NCBI GenBank assembly: GCA_013203855.1
Contig: JABMPG010000174.1
Location: 1 to 16,459, forward strand
DNA: 16,459 bases
Reading direction: 5' to 3'
Source of the DNA: a bacterium
Lineage (GTDB): Bacteria > Sumerlaeota > Sumerlaeia > UBA8349
Of this stretch, positions 6,116 to 13,095 are shown in pieces; positions within the stretch are counted from its first letter, which is position 1, and each line of letters starts with the position of its first letter. The notes under the pieces are model-generated. The model was not told the origin of the DNA. It did not search any database and was given only the letters and a program-made list of their open reading frames with translations. A program made the position numbers and the translations under genes.

Positions 6116-7588
6116 GTGGTTCCCCTTCTCACGAGCAGAGACTACCTGGCTGGCATGCAGTGCCTGCGACGCCTGTACTTGGAGTTTTCCCAGAGTGTCG
6201 GAAAGGCTCCTCTCACAATCGCCGAAGAAGCGCGAGTCAAGACAGGGAAGAAGATCAAAGAGGTCGCCCGTCAGCGATACCCTCACGGATTAAGGGTTGA
6301 CCATCAGAAGGGGCTCGAGGCGGCAGTCCGTGAGACACGACGACTCCTTTCTGAGAGCAATCCTGAGGTGCTCTTGGGAGCGACCTTCCAGTTCCACGAC
6401 CTGATCGCTCAAACGGACATTCTCCGGCGCGGGAGGGCAGGTTGCTGGCATCTGATCGGTGTCAGCTCCTCCTCCAAAATCAAGCCTGAGCATCTCGCTG
6501 ATATCGCTTTCCAGTCGCACGTTCTCCAACTGGCGGGACTCGACCTGCAAACCGTAAGCATGAGACACATCAACTCCGTCTACGTTTACCAGGGCGGTGA
6601 CGACGACCTTGACCAGCTCTTCGCCCTCAAAGATGTCACCAGCGAGGTGGAAGGTTTCGAGGGAGTGATTCCCGCTCAGGTCAGGCGGATGCTGGATGTC
6701 CTCCGATCCTCGGACCCTCCCGAACGTTCCCCTGGTCGCCATTGTCACATTCCTCAAGAATGTCCATTTTTCGATTTCTGTAACTCTGATTCCCCGGAAC
6801 ATTCGATCGACGAGCTTCCCCGTCTGAGGGAGCCGCTACGGCAGAGACTCTTTGACGATGGAATTCTGACAATTCCGAAGATTCCAAAGGGATATCCAGG
6901 GCTTTCTCCCCTTCAGGAGAGAGTTCGGAATTGTGTCATCGCGGGAAAGCCCTATCGGAACCCGCGAATCGGTCAGGAGCTTCGATCTCTCGCGTTTCCG
7001 ATATACTTTCTCGATTTTGAAACCTTCGTCCCTGCTTTGCCGGTCCATCCCAAAACCAAGCCTTACCAGGCGATCCCCTTCCAGTGGTCGCTTCACGTCC
7101 TCGGGAGGGATGGTGCTCTCTCCCACGAGGAATTCCTGGCAGACGGACAAGCAGATCCCCGGCCCCGCTTCGCTGAGAGTCTTCTCAAAGCCCTTGGAGA
7201 AGAGGATCCGATCCTCGTTTATTCATCCTATGAAGCAACTGTCATCAAGGGACTGATTCGAGACCTTCCCGACCTCTCAGGTCACCTCCAAGGGCTCCTG
7301 CCGCGACTAGTGGATCTTCTGCCTTTGATTCGCGAGCACTGTTATCACCCCGCCTTCAAAGGTTCCTTTTCCATTAAATCCGTGTTGCCAGCTTTAATAC
7401 CCGAGCTCGGCTACGACGATCTCCAGATTCAAGATGGAATAACAGCCGGCTCTCTGTTCCTCAACACCTTGGATGAATTCATCCCAAGCATTGAAAAGGA
7501 CCGGATCCGAGATGATCTCCTCCGATATTGCGAGAGAGACACATTGGCAATGGTGCGGCTCTACGAGGTCCTCAGCCGTGTGGGTTGA
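6116..7588 (+). CDS. DUF2779 protein: degraded Cas4/RecB-like nuclease plus DEDD-type exonuclease
   Basis: The 490-residue protein has two parts. The N-terminal part follows the Cas4/RecB-like PD-(D/E)XK layout: Cys 16 in MQCLRRLYLE, Asp 101 in AQTDIL, the core strand near 112-120, DIAFQSHVLQLAGL, and a Cys group at 210, 216 and 222 (C-x5-C-x5-C). Together these four Cys could hold an Fe-S cluster. However, the core E-x-K is replaced: IGVSSSSK stands where family members have a form like IEVKSSTK, so Glu and Lys are lost. The C-terminal part (about 295-488) is DUF2779: LDFET (Asp 300, Glu 302), IPFQWSLH, DPRPRF, VYSSYE, GSFSIKSVLPAL and YCERDTLAMV (Asp 475), all expected of a DnaQ-like exonuclease. 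DUF2779 function is poorly known. It is followed by a wHTH regulator gene with its own promoter. Confidence 0.92.
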   Translation: MVPLLTSRDYLAGMQCLRRLYLEFSQSVGKAPLTIAEEARVKTGKKIKEVARQRYPHGLRVDHQKGLEAAVRETRRLLSESNPEVLLGATFQFHDLIAQTDILRRGRAGCWHLIGVSSSSKIKPEHLADIAFQSHVLQLAGLDLQTVSMRHINSVYVYQGGDDDLDQLFALKDVTSEVEGFEGVIPAQVRRMLDVLRSSDPPERSPGRHCHIPQECPFFDFCNSDSPEHSIDELPRLREPLRQRLFDDGILTIPKIPKGYPGLSPLQERVRNCVIAGKPYRNPRIGQELRSLAFPIYFLDFETFVPALPVHPKTKPYQAIPFQWSLHVLGRDGALSHEEFLADGQADPRPRFAESLLKALGEEDPILVYSSYEATVIKGLIRDLPDLSGHLQGLLPRLVDLLPLIREHCYHPAFKGSFSIKSVLPALIPELGYDDLQIQDGITAGSLFLNTLDEFIPSIEKDRIRDDLLRYCERDTLAMVRLYEVLSRVG

Positions 7589-7703
7589 GTTTTCCTCTGA
7601 GACCACGATTTCCCCCACAAGACCAGAATAAATACCGTGAAGAGAACTTCCACAATTCCTCACAAGTCACACTCTGTAAGCGATAATGTGAATTCATTCT
7701 TTC

Positions 7704-7731
7704 TTGACAGAGGTCTGAAACACAATATAAT
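7704..7731 (+). promoter_or_regulatory. Consensus sigma-70 promoter (TTGACA-16-TATAAT)
   Basis: A perfect TTGACA at 7704-7709 and a perfect TATAAT at 7726-7731 are separated by 16 bases. Transcription would start near 7738, leaving a leader of about 34 bases before the ATG at 7772. The palindrome TGAATTCA lies just upstream. TCACAA (7660-7665) and TTGTGA (7740-7745) form a loose inverted pair around the promoter. Such a strong promoter would normally need a repressor, perhaps the encoded wHTH protein. Confidence 0.85.
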
Positions 7732-7771
7732 ACTTTCTGTTGTGAATAAGAGCACCTGGAAGGAGCCAGAA

Positions 7772-8224
7772 ATGTCCAAGGAAATAATGACCGTCAAGAA
7801 GCTTCGAGAGTATCTGGGACAAGTCTCTGAGGTGGAGGAGTTCGACGTCGAAAGAGAACGTGTCATGCAGACGCTTGACAGCATTGCTCAGGACGTTTCC
7901 CTCCTTCGCGAGGATATCCCTCTGGATCATTTCAAGGAAGCTCGAGCCGCTCTGGAACACATCCGAGCGGAGATTAACGCTCTGGTGTCGGATCTGAACT
8001 GGAAGCCGAGAAAGACCCGACAAGCAGGGGGAACGGCTGCTGAACAGGTTCAGAGGTATTTCCGGGAGAATCCCAAGGCTAAGATCGGATTGACGGCTAT
8101 TTCTCACTCGGTCAGCGCTAGCAGACCTGCCGTCGCCCAGGCTCTTCGAAAACTCACTCGTGAGAAGTATCTCCTTCACGAAGACCGGAAGTATCGCCTC
8201 AATCCTGATCGTCCCAAAGGATAA
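7772..8224 (+). CDS. Winged-helix (wHTH) DNA-binding protein, 150 aa
   Basis: The start is ATG 7772 with AAGGAG six bases upstream. The frame is open back to an ATG at 7637, but that start lies before the consensus promoter and would place it inside the gene. Residues 1-75 are helical and charged, with a pattern that could form a coiled coil or dimer (VEEFDVERERVMQTL, EARAALEHIRAEINAL). A basic linker follows (KPRKTRQ). Residues 88-145 are a winged-helix domain: EQVQRYFRENP, LTAISHSVSASRPAVAQALRKLTREKYL, then the wing HEDRKYRLNP. It is probably a transcription or replication regulator and may control its own promoter. It faces the primase-helicase gene tail to tail, across a palindrome. The exact family is not recognised. 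Confidence 0.88.
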   Translation: MSKEIMTVKKLREYLGQVSEVEEFDVERERVMQTLDSIAQDVSLLREDIPLDHFKEARAALEHIRAEINALVSDLNWKPRKTRQAGGTAAEQVQRYFRENPKAKIGLTAISHSVSASRPAVAQALRKLTREKYLLHEDRKYRLNPDRPKG

Positions 8225-8484
8225 GAAGGTGTCTGTCAGCCGCGCTCAGTGATCCTCTCTTCCAGAATAATGAATCGAGACTTTTTCCGCTCTCTGACCT
8301 GGTGCAGATAGGCAAACGGGGTTGCCGCGGTCAATGCACTAAGCTACCCTCCTTTCTTTCTTCCTCTCTCTTCCAAATCCTCCAGATTTGTTCAGATCCG
8401 GAAAACGTTGCAGGTAGGAAGTAAGTCCTTATAGAACTTTATAAGGAGTTTGTTCCTATCTGCACAAAAACGCTCAAAATCACC
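8225..8484. other. Convergent intergenic region with polypyrimidine tract
   Basis: The 260 bases separate the wHTH gene (+) from the end of the primase-helicase gene (-). Besides the palindrome listed separately, it holds an uninterrupted 28-base pyrimidine run at 8347-8374, which is purine-only on the other strand. I see no gene. The tract could affect replication or form unusual structure, but this is not shown. Confidence 0.4.
8409..8464. repeat. 56-bp concentric palindrome beside the primase-helicase gene
   Basis: The outer arms TGCAGGTAGGAA (8409-8420) and TTCCTATCTGCA (8453-8464) pair over 12 positions with one G-T pair. The inner arms CCTTATA (8427-8433) and TATAAGG (8440-8446) pair perfectly around GAACTT. 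Both share one axis, and three of the six positions between also pair. It starts 21 bases beyond the primase-helicase stop. On the - strand it is followed by AACGTTTT, only a weak U-tract, so it could be a terminator. The length and symmetry also fit a replication, resolution or hairpin-end site. Confidence 0.8.
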
Positions 8485-11451
8485 TCACTCTTTGCCCGCG
8501 GCACCCGAATTCGGTGCTTTTCGATACGACTTCCTACCATGAGCTCCGGTTTCCTCTATCAATTCGAGGTCGATCATAAGATGTTTGATGACGTCCTGGA
8601 CATAGCGTTTGGAGATTCCAGCTCGCTGGGAGAGCTCTTTTCGGGTGAAAGATCCCTTTTCTGCGAGCAATTCCTCGGCAGCCTGGTGAGAGCGGCTCTT
8701 CCTTTCTTTGGTCCCTAGTGTCAAAACTCTATCAATCTCAATGGTTGTGGGGATATTGGTGATTAGATAGACCTTGCGATCCGGCTTCCCACAATCGGAG
8801 AAGATCCGAGATCTTCCGATCGCCTGTTCCACTTCTCCTCGGACACAGAGGTCATAGAAGGACTTGAGACAGGGATTCTTTGGGGAGAGGGAGAGGACCT
8901 CACATCCCTGGTTTCCAGAGGTCTTGAGCTGGACATATTCCTTCTGGTCCTTGAGATTGGATACCATATCCTCGTCAATCCATTCCTGGTCATAGAAGAT
9001 CCGGGTTTGGGAAACCATATCCTGGAAGGAGATGCCCTGGTAACCAATGACAAAGAGATCCAAGACGTTCGAAAAGGTATTGAGACCTCTGAGACTGTTG
9101 AAGTGGAGGATTCTTTCTGGAGAGAAATATCTTGATTCAAGGAGAAAGGTTTCCATCTTCTTGGTACAGATGATTCCGAAGTCGTTCTGATCGCGAATTC
9201 GTTGCTGGACGAACTCGAGAACTCTTTCCCCGGATTCGGTGAGGCTTGTTCCTTGTATCATTTCTGAGCATTCAGGAGATTCCGTTTCATCAAGATCCTC
9301 GGCGTTGGAGCTCGTGGATTTCGTCAGGAGGGTGCTGTTGCTGTAGCCTCCGGAGATGATCTGGATGGTTCTCGCATAGCGTTTCAGGGTCTTTCCTTGA
9401 GCGGGATTGATGACCTTGACCTTTCTGCCAAGAAGAAGATCATAATCACTTGCCGTAGCGGTCGCGTCCAGAATGAGGAGGGGAATATCGGGCAGATCGG
9501 CCGGGATGTTGACAGTCAGAAGATCGCCTCTCCTTCGGATGGGAATTCCTTTCTGGGCAGCTGCGTAAAGGAGCCGGAGAATATTTCTCCGGCCGGAAAG
9601 AACGTTACGGAAATGCCGATCCACCTGCGTAAACTCCTTGGGAAAGGCATGGAACGGGTAAAGGGTGGATGAATTCATCCTACCAGAAAGCGTCTGGAGC
9701 TGGGTCCGGAGGTCCTGGAAGGTTCGGGTCTGGCGAAGAGCCTCTTTCAAGGTCTCGATGTCGGAAAAGGTGAATGTGACTTCTTCTCTGTAGGAGTGAA
9801 GAAAGGCTTCGTCCACCACGGCAAGGTCTTTGTTCTGGAAGACCAATCTCCGCTTCTCCTCTCCCAGGGAAAGGTGGGAGTGAACCAGGATGACCGCTTG
9901 GGCTTGGGATGCCTCCTCAAACTGTTTCAGGTAGGGGCATGCCTTTCGGATTCTGCATTTCCCGCCTTTTCCTTTGCAGTAATGACCGGAAGAGAGCCCC
10001 AGTTTAACGCTCTCGAGAATATCCTTCTTATGGGGACAGCGGAAACCTGTCGTTTCTTCGAGATGATCCAATCCAGAGACCGATATGACATTTTTGCCAA
10101 ACTTTTCGACGACTTCGTCTACCAAGTCGTGGGTCGGGGCGAAAAAGACACACTTTTTTCCTGATGATTTGATCTCCTCGATGGTGAGGGTCGTTTTCCC
10201 TCCTCCCAGGGGCATGTTGTTCAGGATGATCGGGGTATCTCCGGCCGTGAGGATCCGGCGGAGTTCCTTTCGGTAGTCGTTTTGGAGGTCGAAAAGATTG
10301 ATCGCGTCCTCAGCCGTTCCCGCCTTCTGGTCCTTAATAAACGTCCGGTACCGTTTCCGTTCGGTCCTGATGGACTCCAAGGGAGATGTCTTCCCGCAGT
10401 GGGAGCATCCCATGGTCTGACAGGTCGGGGGGTGGTATCCCCTTTCCCTGACCGACTCGACAATGCTCTCGTGACTCCCGTCGTAGCGGAGCTGATCCTT
10501 TGACGAGAGGTAGGCGAACCATTCCTGACCTTCTTCCCCCAGGTAGGAAAGAATCATTCCTGCACATTTCCATTCTTGGTAGCCGGCGCACTGGGGGTGT
10601 TTTTGAAAATCACTGAGGACCTTGCACCCGTCAAAGAGGAGGGAAAGGTCATCGGTCAGGGGGGGCTGAGAGAGGACGGGTCCCACGGGTTCGGTCGCCC
10701 TGGTCCCTTTTGGGGGATCCCGTTTCGTGGATCTTCTTTTGTTCCTGACCTTTGGAGCCTCGCTGATCACGGGAAGGTCGGGGATCGGGCACGGTTTGAT
10801 CCGGGTAAGGTGGTCGAGAGAGTTGAGAACACCGCTGCCCCCATCGTCGATCAGGTGGGAGAACTGCTGGACTTGCTTGTGGAGTCCGAGGGGCGGTTTG
10901 ATCTGGGTGCCGTACTTGGATTTCTTGGGATCGGTTGTTGGCGACGGGAACCAATCGATCTCCACGTCGGTCGGAAGGATCGGCATGACCAGCTGGACAT
11001 GTCGGACCAGGTTCTGGACCTTCTCGAGGGGTGTTTCCTCGAGAAGAATCCAGAGATGGAGTCCCTTTGAGCCGGAAAAATCCGCGAGAAGCGCGTCCTG
11101 GGGGATACCGAGGGTCTGGCTCGCCTTCCGGATCTGGTGGAGGAGGTTCAAGATTTCCATGTAGTGGTCTGCGAGGAGCCCGCGCCGGAGGTCTATGTCC
11201 AGCGCGATCCATTTGGCGGTGTCGGTCGCGGAGTGGGAAGGGAAGGCGTAGGTTTCCATTCCGAGAAGGTGCTCACGGATTCGATCCTCGATATTCCCGG
11301 CCGGTTCCGGGAGGTATGCCCAGATCTCCTTGCCCTCCTTCTTTATGCGGATTTGTCGCCCGATCCTGTGTTTCTCGTTGAAAAAGAGGTTCCGGAACCG
11401 GCCGACCAACTCGTCCAGCTGCTCCAGGACCTTCGAATTCTGCTTCACCAT
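8485..11451 (-). CDS. Primase-helicase: AEP-type primase, Zn linker, Fe-S-like helicase, C-terminal HTH (988 aa)
   Basis: This is probably a replication protein of a mobile element. It starts at ATG 11451 after AAAGG. Residues 60-195 carry archaeo-eukaryotic primase motifs of the LigD/TOTE-like kind: IALDIDL (Asp 85, Asp 87), FSGSKGLHLW (His 132), VEIDWFP (Asp 166) and KYG...IKPPLGLHK (179-192). A Cys/His group (CQTMGCSHC, 344-352) resembles a zinc site seen next to primases. The helicase has Walker A PLGGGKTT (Lys 419), Walker B VVDEAF (547-550), motif III-like LDATAT (661-666) and motif VI QAIGRSR (876-882). Cysteines 472, 492, 499 and 505 lie between Walker A and B, the place of the Fe-S cluster in XPD/DinG helicases. 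Residues 920-965 form an HTH. All key motifs look intact. Assignment of domains is strong; the cluster and biological role are inferred. Confidence 0.92.
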   Translation of the reverse strand: MVKQNSKVLEQLDELVGRFRNLFFNEKHRIGRQIRIKKEGKEIWAYLPEPAGNIEDRIREHLLGMETYAFPSHSATDTAKWIALDIDLRRGLLADHYMEILNLLHQIRKASQTLGIPQDALLADFSGSKGLHLWILLEETPLEKVQNLVRHVQLVMPILPTDVEIDWFPSPTTDPKKSKYGTQIKPPLGLHKQVQQFSHLIDDGGSGVLNSLDHLTRIKPCPIPDLPVISEAPKVRNKRRSTKRDPPKGTRATEPVGPVLSQPPLTDDLSLLFDGCKVLSDFQKHPQCAGYQEWKCAGMILSYLGEEGQEWFAYLSSKDQLRYDGSHESIVESVRERGYHPPTCQTMGCSHCGKTSPLESIRTERKRYRTFIKDQKAGTAEDAINLFDLQNDYRKELRRILTAGDTPIILNNMPLGGGKTTLTIEEIKSSGKKCVFFAPTHDLVDEVVEKFGKNVISVSGLDHLEETTGFRCPHKKDILESVKLGLSSGHYCKGKGGKCRIRKACPYLKQFEEASQAQAVILVHSHLSLGEEKRRLVFQNKDLAVVDEAFLHSYREEVTFTFSDIETLKEALRQTRTFQDLRTQLQTLSGRMNSSTLYPFHAFPKEFTQVDRHFRNVLSGRRNILRLLYAAAQKGIPIRRRGDLLTVNIPADLPDIPLLILDATATASDYDLLLGRKVKVINPAQGKTLKRYARTIQIISGGYSNSTLLTKSTSSNAEDLDETESPECSEMIQGTSLTESGERVLEFVQQRIRDQNDFGIICTKKMETFLLESRYFSPERILHFNSLRGLNTFSNVLDLFVIGYQGISFQDMVSQTRIFYDQEWIDEDMVSNLKDQKEYVQLKTSGNQGCEVLSLSPKNPCLKSFYDLCVRGEVEQAIGRSRIFSDCGKPDRKVYLITNIPTTIEIDRVLTLGTKERKSRSHQAAEELLAEKGSFTRKELSQRAGISKRYVQDVIKHLMIDLELIEETGAHGRKSYRKAPNSGAAGKE

Positions 11452-11467
11452 CTATTTGCCTTTCTGC

Positions 11468-11485
11468 CCCCGGAACACTCCGGGG
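11468..11485 (-). promoter_or_regulatory. 5' leader hairpin before the primase-helicase start
   Basis: CCCCGGA (11468-11474) and TCCGGGG (11479-11485) form a perfect 7-bp GC-rich stem with a 4-base loop. On the - strand it ends 16 bases before ATG 11451, just upstream of the AAAGG ribosome-binding site. It could limit translation or be a protein-binding site for self-control of the replication protein. Confidence 0.5.
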
Positions 11486-11758
11486 AAGAGAAATTCGGGA
11501 CGAACGGGGATTCCCCCTCGTCCATACCCCCTAATACGACAGGAAACGGAGGGCTTCGGGGCAGGAAGGTTTTTTGCGTGCGAATCGGGATGTTTGTGTG
11601 CCGTAGGAATCTCTACCTACAAGCGGAAAAAGATGCGGTCTGTTCGATCAGGGAGCCCTACCCTTTCCAGGAGAGAGAGCATATTCCGGCGAAAAGTGAA
11701 TATTTCGGCATGGGGCCGGGCGTATGTAAGGAAAGGGAATTACCCTAAAAGAGAATAC

Positions 11759-11774
11759 TGACAAAATTCTGTCA
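11759..11774. promoter_or_regulatory. Operator-like palindrome TGACA-N6-TGTCA
   Basis: TGACA (11759-11763) and TGTCA (11770-11774) are perfect arms around AAATTC. On the - strand the sequence includes TTGACA (11775-11770), a full -35 match for the primase-helicase gene, but the hexamer 17 bases downstream (TCTTTT) is a poor -10. A regulator binding here would cover that -35 region. Confidence 0.45.
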
Positions 11775-11802
11775 AGATGCGGAAATCCCCCCTATTCGCA
11801 AA

Positions 11803-11819
11803 TTGCCTGGATTTGGCAA
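11803..11819. repeat. Inverted repeat TTGCC-N7-GGCAA
   Basis: Five-base arms at 11803-11807 and 11815-11819 lie 28 bases from the preceding palindrome, at the edge of the AT-rich section. It is small and may be chance, but the pairing of two palindromes here suggests a control region. Confidence 0.3.
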
Positions 11820-11991
11820 CAACCCTGATAAATGTAAATTTTAATTTAGCACATTTATTGTATATTGTAGATATGCGCCGCCATTCCTCATATACCAACA
11901 TCATGCGCACAGATTTAAGTCTCATATTTATATTGTATTATTCTCCCTGAGGATACCACCATACAGCCGTTATGTGTGCGCTAAGTGCAGC

Positions 11992-12012
11992 ATTAGCAGT
12001 CGTATTAGCAGT
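11992..12012 (+). repeat. ATTAGCAGT direct repeat, 12-base period
   Basis: ATTAGCAGT occurs at 11992-12000 and 12004-12012. The 12-base period is near one helical turn, so a protein could bind both on nearly the same face. It lies just upstream of the putative promoter of the right-hand operon. Confidence 0.4.
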
Positions 12013-12028
12013 TTTCTGAAAAAAGTGC

Positions 12029-12057
12029 TTGCGCTGTAACACGGAGAGTGGTACAGT
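12029..12057 (+). promoter_or_regulatory. Weak candidate promoter for the three-gene operon
   Basis: TTGCGC (12029-12034) and TACAGT (12052-12057) are 17 bases apart, giving a partial sigma-70 match. It lies about 100 bases upstream of the ATG at 12158 and just after the ATTAGCAGT repeats. Match quality is modest. Confidence 0.3.
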
Positions 12058-12157
12058 GTCGATACTGGTGAGGAGCCCCAGAAACAATAGCCGGTCGATC
12101 CCGGTGATGGACCAGGGATCGACGATCCCGCTAAAGCGGGAGGAAAGGGCAGGAATA

Positions 12158-12871
12158 ATGTACTTGAGCGATAGAACATACCTCTCGGTGGAGTGTCAGG
12201 ACCTGATCCGACGCTTTCTGGCTGGCAGCAAGCCTCTGGATCTACCGATGGTGGTCGGGCTTTGGCAGACCGGAATAGCAGCTCGCCCGGCAACCTACAC
12301 AGCAGCTCTCCACATCCGGGAAAACTTTGGGAGAATCCATGAGTGCTCTCTGGCGATAGCCTCTTGCACCCGTCACCCACGGGACTCTTCTCTTTATGTG
12401 GGCGACGCGAGGAAGGAACTGGCGGATTCCATGGCGCGGCTCACGGACAGAAATCACGTCGAGCGAGATGACATCGTCGTCCTGCCAGCCATCCTAGAAT
12501 GCCCTGAGGGAGTCCTGTTCGGATCCACTCATTCCCTGGCTATCTACGCGATACCCGGTGAAAATCGTCTTTTCCTGGTGGGAATCTCCGATTTTCTGGG
12601 GTCGTGGGTCGTCTCCTGGGAACCATCCCGAAAGCGGATCGACAAGCAGTTCATCTACCCCGACGAGAAAACGCTGAAGGTGATTGCAGACGAAGGACGC
12701 CTGGCAATCTGCTGGATCAATGGCTATCTGAGTGGTGAGAGGAAGACCGAAACCGGGATGTCTCGCTGGGCAAAGCGAGTTGGGTCCAGATCTTTCTCTG
12801 AGTCCGATGACTGGATCTACTTCGAGTATGGCCTGCAAAAAGCCCAAGCTGGAAAGGATATTGCGCGATGA
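12158..12871 (+). CDS. Hypothetical protein, operon gene 1 (237 aa)
   Basis: I do not recognise the family. The start ATG 12158 follows GGAGGAAAGG; the open frame reaches back to a TTG at 12029, but that falls in the putative promoter. There is no signal peptide or clear membrane segment. Visible blocks are a helical N-terminus (YLSVECQDLIRRFLAG), a strand-rich centre (VLFGSTHSLAIYAIP, LFLVGISDFLGSWVVSWEP), and a Trp- and Tyr-containing end (DDWIYFEYGLQ). Cysteines are at 13, 63, 70, 115 and 185. The stop overlaps the next start by ATGA, so the two are almost surely translated together. The strand pattern could be a ligand- or protein-binding domain. Function unknown. Confidence 0.8.
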   Translation: MYLSDRTYLSVECQDLIRRFLAGSKPLDLPMVVGLWQTGIAARPATYTAALHIRENFGRIHECSLAIASCTRHPRDSSLYVGDARKELADSMARLTDRNHVERDDIVVLPAILECPEGVLFGSTHSLAIYAIPGENRLFLVGISDFLGSWVVSWEPSRKRIDKQFIYPDEKTLKVIADEGRLAICWINGYLSGERKTETGMSRWAKRVGSRSFSESDDWIYFEYGLQKAQAGKDIAR

Positions 12872-13095
12872 CAGACACATCTCCTTATACACTGGGCAAG
12901 AAATACCCACATCCGCTGCCCCGCCTCCCCTATTTCGATGCACTGGGTTTGCGCCTCGTGGTCTACCTGATGACTTCGATCGAGAAAGCGATCACCCGCA
13001 TGACGACCGGTCGCATACAGTTCGCGCTTATGATGAGCAGAACGAATCCAAAGAACCGGCAGGATAATGAGCCCGGCGAAAAGGTAATGAAATGA
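12868..13095 (+). CDS. Small hypothetical protein, operon gene 2 (75 aa)
   Basis: The gene is short but well supported by context: its ATG overlaps the previous stop (ATGA at 12868-12871) and its own stop overlaps the next start in the same way (ATGA at 13092-13095). GGAAAGGAT gives a ribosome-binding site. The protein has a Pro-rich start (YPHPLPRLPYF), one amphipathic or weakly hydrophobic stretch (ALGLRLVVYLMTSIEKAI, about 25-42), then a polar basic tail. No family is recognised. A small linker or adaptor between the two larger products is possible. Confidence 0.6.
   Translation: MTDTSPYTLGKKYPHPLPRLPYFDALGLRLVVYLMTSIEKAITRMTTGRIQFALMMSRTNPKNRQDNEPGEKVMK

Larger units (their letters stand above)
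11452..12157. other. Gene-free AT-rich region: candidate origin and control region
   Basis: About 700 bases separate the start of the primase-helicase gene (-) from the start of the right-hand operon (+). The section 11760-11945 is clearly AT-rich against its neighbours, with repeated ATTGTAT-type stretches (near 11855-11865 and 11930-11940). Palindromes at 11759 and 11803 and a direct repeat at 11992 flank it. An AT-rich segment beside a self-priming replication gene, with operator-like repeats, is what an origin would look like; no known iteron set is present. Short open frames here have no support. Confidence 0.4.

Noticed and set aside
7637..7771. An upstream start (7637) for the wHTH gene
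   Set aside because: The consensus promoter at 7704-7731 lies inside this extension, and the ATG at 7772 has an AAGGAG site.
8485..11451. Labelling the block a TOTE conflict system
   Set aside because: The primase resembles that group, but the usual companion domains were not seen and the helicase looks Fe-S type, so I keep to a neutral name.
10576..11748. Long + strand open frames (10576-11070 and 11137-11748) opposite the primase-helicase gene
   Set aside because: They are mostly antisense to a gene with clear catalytic motifs, and their translations lack any recognisable domain or good start site.
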